A model generated the notes under the pieces. The model was not told the DNA's origin, did no database searches, and saw nothing but the letters and a program-made list of their open reading frames with translations. From Embiotoca jacksoni (lineage: Eukaryota > Chordata > Actinopteri > Embiotocidae), in the NCBI GenBank assembly GCA_022577435.1, contig JAKOON010000018.1:5286656-5350655 (forward strand): 64,000 bases of DNA, read 5' to 3'. Positions 36,321 through 49,756 of this stretch are shown here, piece after piece. The position numbers and the translations under genes were made by a program. How positions within the stretch are numbered: the first letter of the stretch is position 1; each line of letters opens with the position of its first letter.

Positions 36321-38164
36321 GAATCTCATTCATTTTCTTTGGGATTTGTATAACACACCGTGACCTCAAACCCTAAATATACTAAATATGATGAAGAAAA
36401 AAAAAATGAAGAGGCAGGGAGGGTGAATGATGTCGAACTATGAATAATTTAGTGGAAAGTAAAGCTTTGGTACACATCGCAGTGAGTTATTACAAGGGGT
36501 GAACGGTCTATTCTACGGATCAGCCATTGTTTGCTGCTGTGTTTGAGCAGGTGGGGTGGGTGCTGAGTGGGGCCTCATCTGTAGCGTCATGGGAGCAGCG
36601 TGGGGTGAGGTGGGGGGTGCTTTCCATTTAGTTTTAATTGGAAGCTGAAATTCTTGGATAAGCGGGAGACAGAAAGTCCTCGCTCTCAGCTGGGGCTAAA
36701 TGAAGAGGGCCGGTTGGAGATGAGGGGCCAGTGGAGGGATAGTAATGAAGAGAGGTCCCCAAAGACTCTGGCGGAGCCATAGTAATCTAGCTGGTCCAGG
36801 AGAGTAGGGCGGGGTGAGAGGGAAGTGGAATGGAATAGAGAGGAAATGACCTGTAGGAGGCGCTGTTTGAGTATACAAACTGGAACACCCTTGCAATTAC
36901 TTTCCAAAAAAAATAAAAAAATATTTTGTTTGCATCCGTTGTGATTTTAAATGCAAGATGAGATGAGATATCAATCGATCATATGAGTGCACTAGTTAGA
37001 GCTGATGATAATTTACTTGCTAAACACAACAAGTGATTGCAATCACTGATGGGATATGAGCACGGGGAAATCACCAGTGTTGCAACAAACAGGACACATC
37101 AGAGCACGGATAGTCAATTTTCTGCATGTAAGCATCGTACATGTTGAGACACACACACCGAGCACTGTGACGACACCCTTTTGGTACACTTTACATACCC
37201 AGGTGTCTGTTCACGTTTCAGCCAATCACATGACAACATCAGCAGGAGACTCGAGCTGAGACACAGACAGAATGAACCTCAACGAGCAAAACAATACGGT
37301 TCTTCACTCCACCGTTTTCTAAATGGAAAACGCTGTCAGCATGGTTCTGCTTGAAATCATGAATGCATTTGGGAATTTCAGACAATGCGGTGATGGAGCT
37401 CAGCAGGGGTGCTATTCTACACAACCGCTCCCACGGCCTGTATACCTAGATCACGAGGAGGGGAAAATTCCAATGGATAACTGCTCAACAGGGAAAAAAG
37501 CATGGCCCATTACAGTGGCAACTCCTGCTAGAATGACACCATTAAGACTATTTGGGCTATTCCAATTTCATTGTGGGCATCCAACCTTGAGATGCTCACA
37601 GAATTATGCCGGTGGCTTTGCATGTTTTACTGCAGAAGATTTCTAAAAGTGTGTTTCTGTTTTTTCAGATACACTTTTAGCCATTGGTGTCCATTCATTT
37701 GATTGAAATATGAGAATTAAAACTGGATTGAGATGGTCAATGTGTCACTGAGAAAATAATGACACCCTCATCAAATTTATCAGTCAAGTGTGATATAATT
37801 TGTCCTCCAGGATGGTGAATTCATGTGTCCCAACATCCAAGGTTTTAGCTTTCTCGCCATATCGGGAGGGAGAACAATGTTGAAATCGGAGAAGTCTCAG
37901 CTGTTATGAAGATATTCAATGGTACAATGATGTTTACTTTTAGGAAAAATACATATGACACTTTCTTTAATTTCATCTAATGTAAATTTAAATCTTACTT
38001 CAGGGACTGTGGTGGAAGTTTTGCAAGGTAACGTCTCTCAGTATGTGGTGAGAAGGCCTTGACAACTGTTTTGCTGCAACATGCTGTCGTTTTTTTTCTC
38101 TTAAATGTAAAATTAAAAGAAATGGTGCACAATAAGGAACACAGTAATATCCAACCCAGTATCA

Positions 38165-38452
38165 CTGGAAAACGTGAGATAGCCACGCTTTGCGTGGTCC
38201 GGGCGTAAAAGTCACACATTTTCCTGTAGTGGACAAAAATGAAACCTACCACATGCTTAGAGCCATACGATTCATTGGAAAATCAAACTTTTTCCCCAAA
38301 AGCACGTGGTTGGGATTAGGATATAAAAACGTGTGCAACTTTCATGCTTACGCAGCGTGTAACCTTCACGCCTAGACAGCCCAAAACGTGGGAATCTCAC
38401 AATTTGTTGAATTGGACCAGTGTGTCTATTTCACGCTTTGCCGTAAAACTTG
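38165..38452 (-). mobile_element. Palindromic dispersed repeat, copy 1
   Basis: The sequence is bounded by an inverted pair: GTGAGATAGCCACGCTTTG at the left, and the complement of the right side reads GTGAGATTCCCACGTTTTGG. Further inside is CACGCCTAGACAG, related to TTACGCCCGGACCA on the other arm. The middle (TAGTGGACAAAAATGAAACC) matches 60540-60650 in the opposite orientation. No coding. It looks like a MITE family built of nested CACGCCT/AGGCGTG palindromes. Confidence 0.6.
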
Positions 38453-40139
38453 GTTGCAATATCTGAATGAATCCAACTAATGCCCCTTTGTGGGGTAACT
38501 CTAAGTGGCTGGCTATCACAGCTACGTCTCTATGTAAGGAACAAAAATAGGCTGACTGGCCGACGACCACATTTATTTCCTCCTCGCCCGCCGTCTCTCT
38601 GTCTCTTTACAGGCTTTCTATTCCTCCGTCTCCTTGGCTCTGAAGTGAAACCATCCCATTCCTCTCCGTTTGCATCCAACTGTGACCACTTTGTTCTCTG
38701 GCTGATGCAAATGAAACGAGTCTCTTCGGCCACGATGGCGAAGCGGCACCATCTCATGTTTCTCTGTGGCCCCGAGATGTGGATGTTTACTGTCGGCCGG
38801 GGCCTTATTACATTCCTTCAGCAACTTAAAAGCATTGGCCCCCTAACGGGACCTATATAACAGTGAGAAAGGCCTATTGTCACAATGGATCTCATTGTGT
38901 CAAAGTGGACTCATTTGGCACTCGGCGGAGAGTGGGAATGTGTGGCATGTTAAAAAAATAAAAAAATAAAAATACAGAGAGGCAAAGAGAGGGTGAGAAA
39001 GTGGAGAGAAATCAAATAAATAGGAGAAAATGACTGCACTGTGAGAAATCGGGCGCAGTCAATCAAATTCATCCTCAGTGTCAAGTAGAGAAAAAAACAG
39101 TTGCATGAATATACTTTCATTAACTTCTTTGTCTTCATTTCTGTCTTATCTTTTGAGCCAGAGTCAAGTTTTAGTATTTATAGTTTTAAAATGATAATTC
39201 TTTATAATAACTTTTGCCCTGCTGCCAACCAGTGAGCTGTGGCTCAATTGACACCTTGCCTGAATATTGGCCACGCTCCTCCTACACGACACTTCAAAGC
39301 CCAGACAGACGCTGCCCGCTCCGAGGAAAGTAGACCGAAAATGTCGGAAGAAGATAACAAAATGATTTCACCTCAAGGAACAGTGTTAAGATGAGTGTGC
39401 ATCTTCCTCTCCCCGCTTTGTTCTCTGCTGCCCACGCTGGTTTGGCTCCATGCTGGCGGCCCCGTTTTTATTCCCTGAAGTCATTATTGTCTTCAGCTAA
39501 GGTGCCCCTGCTCCCTGTGATTTGTGGGTAATGAGCTGGCACCCCCCCTACCCGTGTTCAATTATTCTCATTGAGAAAGTGATTTCTCACTCCACGGAGC
39601 AAATCGGAGAAGGCGAATGCATGAACTCTAATCAAGAATTAACACGTTCACAACCAGCAGTGTGGAGAGGGATGGCCACTGTGATGCAGTGGAGGTGGTG
39701 TGGATGTGGACAAAAAGACAAGAAAGACGGGAGTAACAGAGGAGGGCAGAGGGACGGAAGAGTGACAGTCACTGAGGTAAACACACTTTCCACCTGTCCA
39801 TGAAAAATGCTGTTTTAGTAGATTTGGTCATCGTCAGTGCTTTGAAATGAGAGAAAAAAAAAAAGGATTGAACAAAACTTGTCAAAAAAGGTGAAAGTGA
39901 AGCACAGACAGCCTTAGTGAAGGCCTGTTTGCAATGACGGGGTGAATGTTTGAAAGAGAACGACATCTGAGTTGTAATTAACCATCGAGAGGACGCTGCA
40001 AGATGCAGGAGAAAACAGTGGAAAGCAACAAAAAGACTGACGATGAGGAAAGACGAAGATGACAGCTCACTGACGACTGTCTAATTTACCTTTGAAGCTA
40101 AATGTTACTTTCCAGTGAACTAAATAGTCCCTGCAGGAG

Positions 40140-40161
40140 TTTTTTTTTTTTTTTTTTTTTT
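40140..40161. repeat. Homopolymer T22
   Basis: A T run of about 22, 120 bp before the solo LTR. It is not obviously the tail of an element on either strand. Confidence 0.85.
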
Positions 40162-40284
40162 AATTTAGCAGCATTACTCAAAGATTTTGATATAATTTGC
40201 GAGGTTTTACGTAATGTTTCTTTTTGGAAGGGGAATTGGCAAAAATTGCAAATGGAGGGAAAATATTTTTTTTTAACTACTACC

Positions 40285-40763
40285 TGTCAGGAGTCCTGTT
40301 TTCCTCCGTTTTATCCCTGATCACCTCCCTGGACTATATGTACCCTGCCCCTGCACTCCTCTGATTGTCGGTTCATTAGTTAGTCACCCGTCCGTCCTGC
40401 GTCCGTTCTCCGTCCGTCCTGTTCCCGTTCCCGTCCCTCCGGCTCCTGTTCCACCTGCGGAGCTCCCTGTTGGAGTCACCAGTCGGTGGAGTTGCCCTCC
40501 CGACTCGGAGGATTATAGACTCTGTTTCTTCCAGCGGTCCTGTCCGCTGGTCTGCCGGCTGCCCTGCCAGCCATGTCTCCCAGGATCAGTCGGTTGAGTT
40601 GCCCTCCCAACTTGGAAGCAAGTGGACACTGTAGGTGCCACCTTTTGGTTTGTTTGTTTGTTTGTTTGTTTTTATTTCTGGAAATAAAGACTGTATTTTG
40701 GAACCGATACCCGAGTCTGTGAGCCTGCATTTGGGGTCCTGGTAAAACACCCACCTCACAACA
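40285..40763 (+). mobile_element. Solo LTR of an LTR retrotransposon (Gypsy-like)
   Basis: A 479 bp unit starting TGTCAGGAGTCCTG and ending CCTCACAACA is flanked by the identical 5 bp sequence CTACC (40280-40284 and 40764-40768). That is a target-site duplication of the length typical of LTR elements. Inside are a TATA-like CTATATGTACCC (40334), an AATAAA signal (40682) and the downstream CTGCATTTGGGGTCCTGGT that I recognise from fish Gypsy-type LTR 3' ends. No internal gag/pol region or second LTR is nearby, so it is a recombined solo LTR. Confidence 0.85.
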
Positions 40764-42130
40764 CTACCTATTCACACAAAGCCAGACCTGTCTCCACGTC
40801 GATGTGCCAGCGCAGGAGAATAGTCCGGCTGTGCCTAAACACAATATCATTCTTTTAGAGGGGAAAAAAAATGCTCTGGCTTGTCTGCATTTCTTTAAAC
40901 CAATCACAATAGTCTTGGCCGGCACTCAGTCCAGGATGCAGCACATCAGGACAGTGTTGTTGGAACTTGCTGTGCTGAAACATTTCCACATGAAGAGGTG
41001 AGCCCATAAATGATAAGAACCAAGCAGGCCTGCCTTGTTCAAAGATCCAAATCTTTCTCCAAATTTGCCATTTTCAGCATGTAGCTTACTGCTAAGCGGT
41101 TGCTGTTGCTATTTCCTGTAGTGATGGGGATTACAGGAGAAAAAAAATGTAACAAACAAATAGCAGAAAAGGAAAACAATGCAGCCTGAAATAATTGAGC
41201 AATGGCAGGTTTATACAGACATTGTACACTCGGTGAGTCAGGCTGACTACGACCCAGTGAGGAAAGAGTCTTAATGCCATCACTTCCTTTAAAAAAGGCA
41301 TAATCAACACCACAGAAATAGTTAGAAATATTTTAGTTCTCATCTTATAATTTTTTTTTATTTTCTGAACTTCAATAATCATGAGCTTAAAATTATGAAA
41401 TACATTCCACAGTCATAAGTAATATAGCTTATTAATATCAATTCATCTCATAGTTTTTGTCTCAACGGTGAACTGGAAGACTAATTCTCATGATAAAACC
41501 ACAACCATGAACCCTTTTCCCATTTGTTTCCCAGTCTACCAGCCTGTGGTTTGTCTTGATGCTGAGAGGAGAGGTTGAAGACCCTCGCTGACTGTAAATG
41601 AGGAGTTACTGTATTGTTGTTGACAAAGCATGTTTTGTTTGTAGACCTGCTCACTTGGTGCCGTGATGCCTTCAGCAGTTTGTTTACTGCGCAGAAATTA
41701 CATCCATTTTGCAAAACTGCAAGCTCCCATGGTGATTGGTTGAATTTGCATTATTTATTGCAATCGCAATGACTAAAGATGATTTCAGTGTTTCATTAAA
41801 CACTGACTATCACAGCCCAGTATTAACTTTAGACTTACATTGAAGTTATAGTTAATTAATTCAAATGCAACATCTTTATCACATTTCTCACATTTGCTGT
41901 TTTTGTCTTTTACTTTTATTTTCTGATGCTTTTAAAGAGCAACAACTCTTTTCGCTCTGACAACAGCAGAATTCAAATGGAGAACGTAACTACATATTTA
42001 ATTCTCAGAGGAATTTTTTGCATATAAATTGACAAATTTGGAAGATGGCACAAAAATGCTCTCGGGAGCTTATAAAAACATTGCTATCAGCGTTCTGAAG
42101 CCAGAATCAGTCAAACCCTAATCTGAACTG

Positions 42131-42131
<1 letters not shown>

Positions 42132-42206
<75 letters not shown>

Positions 42207-42234
42207 CTACACATCTACACATCTACACATCTAC
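42132..42234. repeat. (CA)n array followed by (ACATCTAC)4
   Basis: About 36 CA units to 42205, then four tandem copies of an 8 bp ACATCTAC unit. Confidence 0.95.
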
Positions 42235-42697
42235 ACACACAGAGCAAGACAGGTGAAACATTTCCAGGCTACAGTGAAGAGTGTTGGTAACTTCCAAACA
42301 CCCGTCTGCTGTCTGCTCTGCTGTTCAAACGAGATAAGAGGCGAAACACAATTTGCACAATTGTCTGTAAAATAAGAGAGGAAAGAGAATGAAGGGGAAC
42401 TAGAACAAACAACAGATATCTTGTTCAGAGGGGAAAGAAAAGGCCAAAGTGGCCTGAAACTTTGTCGTAGAACAAGAGAGAATGACAGCTTCTTTTTTTT
42501 TTTTTTTTTGGTTAGGTCCCATTTCTGAGTCGAGCAGCGTTTTCATCTTTGTCTCTCCTCCCGTCCCCTGCTGATGTTCTCACACTGTCCTTGGGAGCTA
42601 CATTTGTCTGCTGTGTTATGTGCTCAGAATTAAGTTGTTCAGAATTGTTAAACACATATTTCTATCATTCTCAGTCTATCTCCACATCTATCTCCCC

Positions 42698-42700
<3 letters not shown>

Positions 42701-42779
<79 letters not shown>
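42701..42779. repeat. (GT)n microsatellite
   Basis: About 39 perfect units, then TAAGTGTGTGTAAAGG. Confidence 0.98.
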
Positions 42780-42781
<2 letters not shown>

Positions 42782-42891
42782 GTGTGTGTAAAGGTGAGAG
42801 GGGGACCATCCAGAATGCTGATACATGAATAAGAATTGCCTCTGGGCAGAAAAGCTTTAACTGTCATGGTCTCAATGTAAATCTCACACAC

Positions 42892-42892
42892 A

Positions 42893-42980
<88 letters not shown>
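42892..42980. repeat. Compound (GCAC)n-(CA)n microsatellite
   Basis: About nine GCAC tetranucleotide units (to about 42928), then about 26 CA units. The GC-containing part is an alternating purine-pyrimidine tract with good Z-DNA potential. Confidence 0.96.
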
Positions 42981-42981
<1 letters not shown>

Positions 42982-43130
42982 CAAGGCTCACGGTGAACAT
43001 CACTGCTGTTTTTTTCTAACAAAGACATTAAGTTCATAATGAGATGTTAAGCAGTGTTATTTTCATAATTGCCCATCTACAATCTATTTTCCCTGCTGTG
43101 GAATGAATCAACTAAATGATGCTGCCAACA

Positions 43131-43134
<4 letters not shown>

Positions 43135-43210
<76 letters not shown>
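43135..43210. repeat. (GT)n microsatellite
   Basis: About 37 GT units, the fourth array within 1.1 kb and alternating in orientation with its neighbours. Confidence 0.98.
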
Positions 43211-43213
<3 letters not shown>

Positions 43214-44649
43214 CTGCTGACATCCTACAGCATTAAAACACACACTTGTTTAATGATAGAATGCACTGAATCTGTGATGCATTTGGTTGCAGCAGTCTGG
43301 CTGCTGGATCCAACACAGAGCTGCAGGCTGGGACATACTGAGTTGAAACCATCAAAGTTATCTAATTTAGATTTGCCCGTAAAAGTGTAAAATGTTCAGC
43401 ACTGATCATACTACTGCGCAATGCTGGCGAGAGTTTTCTTGTTGTTGGCTCCCAGTACAGGTAAATTAAAAGTAAAAAAGGAGCAACATAATGTAAACAG
43501 AGATGTACAAAGAGGCCGCTGTGTGCTTTTAAACTCACTACAGGCCCTTAAACATGTTTCTCCTAAATGAATGGAACATTAAAATATGCAAAAAAATTAC
43601 AAGGGGTGTTAAAAAAAAGTACAAGACCGTGATAGTTGCATGTTGAAGAACCAAAGTTCCCCTGCAGAAGAGCTCAGGTTGCACTCAATGCTTTTTTGTT
43701 TTTTTCCACAAGTTGAACTCGGTGTTGACAGTCTGACCTTGTGGGACAAATTCACGCTGCACAGTATTTATGAGCATGAGCTTTTCACAGGTCTAAAAAT
43801 GTACCAGTGAGGTCCATGAAGAGACAAAGCAGTTGTGTACAAGATTAACAACACTGCTAAAAAAATTTTTTTTTTTTTAAAAAGACAGAAAGAATGTAAT
43901 GGTAATAAATATTGAGTTGGGCTTATCAACAAGCACTGAGTCAGCACAAAGCCACTGGAACTACCCGAGCCCCCTGGAGGTGAAAGGAGGAGGAGACAAG
44001 CACTAAATAAGGCTTAAAAAGCAGAGCAGGCCTTAAGAGAAATGTCACAATATAAATCCGATCTGGTCTGTCTGCGGTCGTGACGTTCCAGCGGTGGCTA
44101 ATTAAGAGCTGGGAGGCCATCGAGAGGCTCAGAGCGACACTGTTCTCACTCAGGTCCTCGGCTGGAACGTCTCTGGTGAGCTGCCATTTACACAGCAGTC
44201 ACAGAGGACAAAAGGAAAATGACTCCACCGTCTAAATAATGTGCAACTTCAGTCATTCGTTTTTTTAAAATTCAGTCTTACATTTAGGTGAGATAATCAC
44301 TGACGTAGTAGCTATAGGAAAGTCACACAAAGTCAGATTAGCAGTTTTACCATTAGAATTTAAAAAAAAAAAAAATGTTTGCGAGAATTAGAATTTTCAA
44401 TGAAAAATATGCTATAAATTACCACCACGTGACAGATTTTTTTATTTTCTTTTTGTGACAACTGCAGGTAATAGGTAGCAGGTTGACTGTAACAAAAGCA
44501 GATCAAAAAGGAAGAAGAAGAAGTAGAAAATAAGAGTGCTTAGAGTCAAACTTGAAAACACAGCTGCACCTACTGGTCGGACAGCAGTTAGTGAAGACAT
44601 GCTGAGTACATCTCACACATATACACACATTGGTGTGTTTTTGTGGACT

Positions 44650-44651
<2 letters not shown>

Positions 44652-44704
<53 letters not shown>
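44652..44704. repeat. (CA)n microsatellite
   Basis: About 26 CA units. Confidence 0.97.
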
Positions 44705-44706
<2 letters not shown>

Positions 44707-45859
44707 GGCCCTCATCTATTTCTGCTTCCCTTTTGGAGCTGGCTGACCTTCCTGTGGAGGAGGACACCACAGCAGAAATGACTGCACTGCTCTGGAAAGT
44801 GGGTTACTACTTGTTTCTTCTCTGCCCACTGTCCGGCACACGACAAACCAACTGCTCTGCATCAAACATTATCCAGACCTGACGGAACATAACGCTTGCA
44901 GCACGGAGGCACGCCGCATCCAGCAGGTACCGGTGGAGAGAGACGCAGGTGGAGACAGACGGAGACACTGTCTCACGCAGACTGAGGTTGGTGCTGTGTT
45001 TTCGCTGCATGCTCAGCTGCTCTAACGTTGCCTGCAGCTCGCCTCGGGGTCTGCAGACTGTGTGGGCTTTACCAACAAGCGAGGCAGGACGACTGACTCA
45101 GTTCACTCACCGACAACAGCACCAAGAATCGAATGCTAACTTTCAGAGCGACTTGCCCAAGGGTTTTCCAAAGCATCACACATTTGAGATCCTCCACTTC
45201 AGAGCTTCCACCACTGTATTGATTGGATTTTGAGGGAGACAAATGAATACAAAGCTATAGGTGACCTGAATTTTAGAATGTGGCAGATTCCTGCAGAACA
45301 ATCAAAGTTACACAAAGTAAAAACTGATTAGCATTTAGAGAGAAGTTTCAGTATTTTTGATTTGTATATATTTTTTTCCATTATGACTAATGCCCACGCT
45401 TACATATTACTCATCACCTTCATTGCAGAGATTCAAAGAGCAAAACCTCTGATAGCTTTTGTGACATCAGGAGTGGACATGTGGTGGAGGGGTTTTACAT
45501 TCACACACAAGGAGAGCACACAGTACAAACTGGCCACAAGAACACACTGCATGTCCCATAATGCCTCGCAGGGTACAGAGTATTGGCGCTGGGGATAGCG
45601 GGCACACTAGAACCACTTATTTGGCAGGAGATATTCACTAACTGGGTATTTTGTTATCGTAGCACGTTCATATGTGTTTATGTTCATGTTTAATACATTG
45701 TGTTTATGGTGAAGTCACCGCAAGATATGTATGTCGGTGATAGCTTAATATAGCTTGTTCTTCCCTTGTACACTTATGGTTTTGAGTCAAAGGCCATTTA
45801 ATTGTCATAATGTCTTCATTAAAATGTTCCAAAACTGCAAGAGTAAATATAATTTCTAC

Positions 45860-46475
45860 CTGTCAGATAGACCTATTTAACTTGGTTGCTTTATTCTCAA
45901 AGTTTACGAAGGAAGAACTGAGGCATGGTCTTTTTTTTTTATTTATAATGTGAAACCCTGCTTACAATTCACTGAGCCTCGCAGTCATCACAGCAAATAA
46001 ACAACCGTAGTTACAGGCTGGATTGTTACTGCAGGAGTCAGAAGAATAACTGAACATCAGACACAAGGAGCAGCAGAGAGCCGGACAGTGAGACAGGGAG
46101 AAGACACCGCTAACTGCTAAACTAAAGTCGCGAACAGATCTGAACAGCTTGTGAACAACTGAGGGATCACAGAGAAAGTATCTAAAAGGAAGCAGAGGGC
46201 TGTGAGTCTGAGCAGAACTAGTGTACGTTTAAATGTGAACCAGGCAATTAACCGCTGTGATGAAGAATAGATAGAGATATTTGCCATATTTGACAAAGCA
46301 GCAACACCGCGACCAATAATGTAACAGACATACCGGAAACCGGAAATGAGATGATACACTTCCTGGCTGCAACACGTCTTTCTTCTCCTTCTTTGGTTGC
46401 AGTACGTCAGCCTGTTATTGATGTCCTAAACAACTGATGGAGCATTCTCCGAAATAGGTCTATTTTTTAGTGAAT
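45860..46475. mobile_element. Probable dispersed repeat with weak inverted ends
   Basis: GATAGACCTATTTAAC at 45867 and the complement of the right side (AAAAATAGACCTATTTCGG, 46449-46468) are inverted. The interior contains AACACCGCGACCAATAATGT, AGACATACCGGAAACCGGAA and ACACTTCCTGGCTGCAAC, phrases that I recall from repeated fish sequence. No recognisable coding capacity; boundaries uncertain. Confidence 0.45.
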
Positions 46476-47530
46476 ATGGGGTATTTCTTGTATGTAAAGT
46501 GATAGAGATCTAACTAGGATACATTGAAAATAATGATATTTAATTTGTATCAGTATTGTATTGAAATTCTTATGAGTTGATAAAACCCTATTCTCCTCTG
46601 GGATGTTTTAAGTTGGGTCTTCGACCAGAAAATAAAGCCAGCTTTTGTTTTAAAACCTTCTGTTTTGGCCTGTTCTTTCAGTTATACTGTACTGCCTTAC
46701 CTTATCCTGCCAGAGATAATCTCACGACATTACACTTTACAAAGCACTTTAATGTAACAGAAATCTTCCCAGACACTTTAAATCTAGACAGAAAGTAACT
46801 GTCTGGGAATCCCTTTTAAGCATTTCAGCCTCATTCAAATACATTCAGTAAGTTTTACTTTTTACACAAATGGCAATCTGTGTTTGTTTGAAGGGAAATC
46901 TTTGATGTGAAAAAAATAAAAAGGGATGAAGTGTGTTCACACTGATCCTCACTCTCCTCTTCCGGCTTGAAGTTGAACGGACTCATCTCCTTTCAACATG
47001 TTGGCTCAGTGATTTAGCCGGGCAGCTCGCCACTTTGTGCTTCCTTTAAAACTCGCCAGACAAGGTGCCTCATTTAGACAACAAAGAGAGAGAGGCACCC
47101 CGACTGTTGGAGGTTTGATCAAAGATGTCTGATTAAAGCTGCCTCCGCGTGCTCTCATGCAACACTTTCCCTTTTTTCCTATCTCTCTGGATCTTTCTCT
47201 CTTTCTTTTATTGTTTTAGTTTGACTCAGCATTTTAAAGAGGCTGTAAACAAATTTTTTTAAATGCATTCAGATCATATTAGGATACTTATTTGTGCCTT
47301 AGGCTGAATTCTAAAACATCTCTCTGAACAGACCATTAAACCATTAAAGTGTACACACTTTAATAGCTTGACCATACCTGCTTCTCTCCACATTCTCCAT
47401 TGATTGGGTTAAATCGCTCGATGATTGACAGCTGGTGTCAGTCCCGCCTCTGGCACAGCTCATGATAATGGTCTCTCATCAAGGCCGCAAAACAATACAG
47501 CAGAGAGCACTCAACCACATCAAAATGTGA

Positions 47531-47531
<1 letters not shown>

Positions 47532-47615
<84 letters not shown>
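47532..47615. repeat. (GT)n microsatellite
   Basis: About 42 perfect GT units. Confidence 0.98.
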
Positions 47616-47616
<1 letters not shown>

Positions 47617-47764
47617 TGCCATGCGGGAAGGTCCATTAACATTCATCAGTGGGATAATAGGCCAGCGTTAATGTCAGCTGTTTATTTAAAGAATAACTCA
47701 TAAGGCCTTGGTGTATGTGGGCTGATAAAGCATGCTTTCTTCACGCCACATTTGGCAGGGTGTG

Positions 47765-47765
<1 letters not shown>

Positions 47766-47814
<49 letters not shown>
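47766..47814. repeat. (GT)n microsatellite
   Basis: About 24 units, 150 bp from the preceding array and in the same orientation. Confidence 0.97.
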
Positions 47815-47817
<3 letters not shown>

Positions 47818-48663
47818 GCTGGTGAGGGATTTAGCGACTGAAGCTCAGGCTGAACCATTTGACACTGAAGCAAATGTATTGACTGGTTAGATAAACATGA
47901 GATATAACTATAATATATAACTGATATAACTACGGGCCAGACGGCCTTGTGTTCGGTGTGCATGCTGAACATTTGTAGACAAAAGCTCAAACTCCAACTT
48001 TTAAAAAGACTCCAGACACAAGTTGTGTGAATCACTCCTGCATCCACAGTTGCTCCCCTGCAACACCAGCTTCAACCCCCTCCACAGGTGTATCACCTTT
48101 GGGTTGTCACGGTGATGACAGACTCCCAGATTGTGCAGTTAATGGTCTTGTGCATCCAACTGCCACAGCACCTCTTTGGTATTTTAAGCTCAGAAGTCAA
48201 CGTGTCACTTTAGTTGGCCTGACTTTAACATTCCTAATTTATAGCAGGGAGTGGGAAGGCCTGCTGAAATATGAATGGTGAAGTGAAGCACTTTAAGAGT
48301 GTACCAAATGGTTCCGGGTACAACCAGAGCTGCTTCACAATCACCAACCATTAAAGTAAAAGATTTGATGTGAGAAGACGTGCTTAAAAACTTAAGCTGC
48401 AGTATTATTCTGTGAGGGGTGAAGTTAGAGGATGATGCTGCTGGAACATTATGCTAACCTGCATATAAATAAACGAGGCAAAGTGTGTGTCTGCTGTTCC
48501 GATGAAAAGACAGAAAATAGTGTGATGCTCTGTCTTAGTTTTCTTTGTTGTTGCTTTTATCTTTTATCATAAAGCAGAACAATAAAGTACAACAGATAAA
48601 TAATCCATGATAAACAAGCAACTGCTAATTGGTGTGTTTTTCTTAAAACCTTGGCATATATGG

Positions 48664-48664
<1 letters not shown>

Positions 48665-48722
<58 letters not shown>
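48665..48722. repeat. (GT)n microsatellite
   Basis: About 29 GT units. Confidence 0.97.
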
Positions 48723-48725
<3 letters not shown>

Positions 48726-49409
48726 ACTCATTATCTCTGCCAGCGCTTTAGCACTGATCACAGTTCCTTCTAATTAACCCACGCTGCGTATTTTTATTTT
48801 GCAATGTGATGCTGCTGTGCTGCCTGCCCATCAAGCAGTCAAAGAAGACAAAATATCAAACTGTCACGTGTGGGAGGGAAAGCAGCGATCAAGACTGAGA
48901 TACAGTGAGCGACAGAAGGAGACGAGTGAAACCTGCACTGTTCCACCTTTAATGAGCGGATTTGTGCCTCATACAGCTGTCAGATTATAAATAGTCAGGT
49001 AGCACCGAGTATTAGCCACCGTGTGGATGCTTACACTCACGCTGCGGCGCTCCTGCTGATATTCATTAAATACTGACATAACTCAGTTGGATTAGAACCC
49101 CTGCTCTAAAATAATAATCTCTTATTTTGTATTCATATAATGTTTGTTAATGGGTGTTAACCTGAAACCTTAATCCTGGAATTGGGAGGGTTTTAAATGT
49201 TTGAGCAAAATCATGTTCAGTTATTGTTAATGTGCTATTTAAGTTACTTCAGATGTTCCCACTATATTGATAGTTTTACTAAAATCAAGAGTTTTGATAA
49301 ACCTGAATGCAGTTACAATCAAATAAATGGTGCACACAAGCAGAGGGACAGCGGGTTCGGGACATCGATGCAACAACTCCTACCACTTCAGGATGATGTG
49401 TTCACTGTT

Positions 49410-49590
49410 CAAAGAATAGTTTGTCATTTTGGGAAATGCACTTGTTTACTCTGTGAAAGGTACAGGAGAATCACGAGACCACTCTAATGTCTATACAGTA
49501 AATGTGAAGCTACTGCCAGGAGCCGTTTAGCTTCGCTTTCAGAGACTGAAAACAGCTAGCCCAGCTCTGGAGAAGAACATCTAAAGCTAA
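49410..49590. mobile_element. Fragment of an abundant fish interspersed repeat
   Basis: Phrases AATAGTTTGTCATTTTGGGA, CCACTCTAATGTCTATACAG, TAAATGTGAAGCTACTGCCA, AGGAGCCGTTTAGCTT and GAAAACAGCTAGCC follow in the order I know from a highly repeated non-autonomous element in teleosts. It is eroded relative to that pattern. No coding. Confidence 0.7.
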
Positions 49591-49756
49591 TTCTTCATTA
49601 TTTTATATTTTATTCGTTTAATCCATATAAGAACGGAGGGATACAAATTACACATTGTGGTATTATGTATGGCTATGTAACAAATTATTTCTTTCTGAAG
49701 AGATTAGAACCTAAGAGACAAGCTAAGACATGCGTCAATCAAGCAGCAAACAACAG

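Noticed and set aside
37239..37424. Minus-strand QNHADSVFHLENG resembling GHADTGLEH
   Set aside because: No acceptor or donor in phase; resemblance covers only four residues.
44807..45100. Minus-strand open frame of about 98 codons including RGELQATLEQLSMQRKHSTN
   Set aside because: It looks slightly coiled-coil-like, but there is no family match, no splice-site pair and no partner exon. It is most likely chance.
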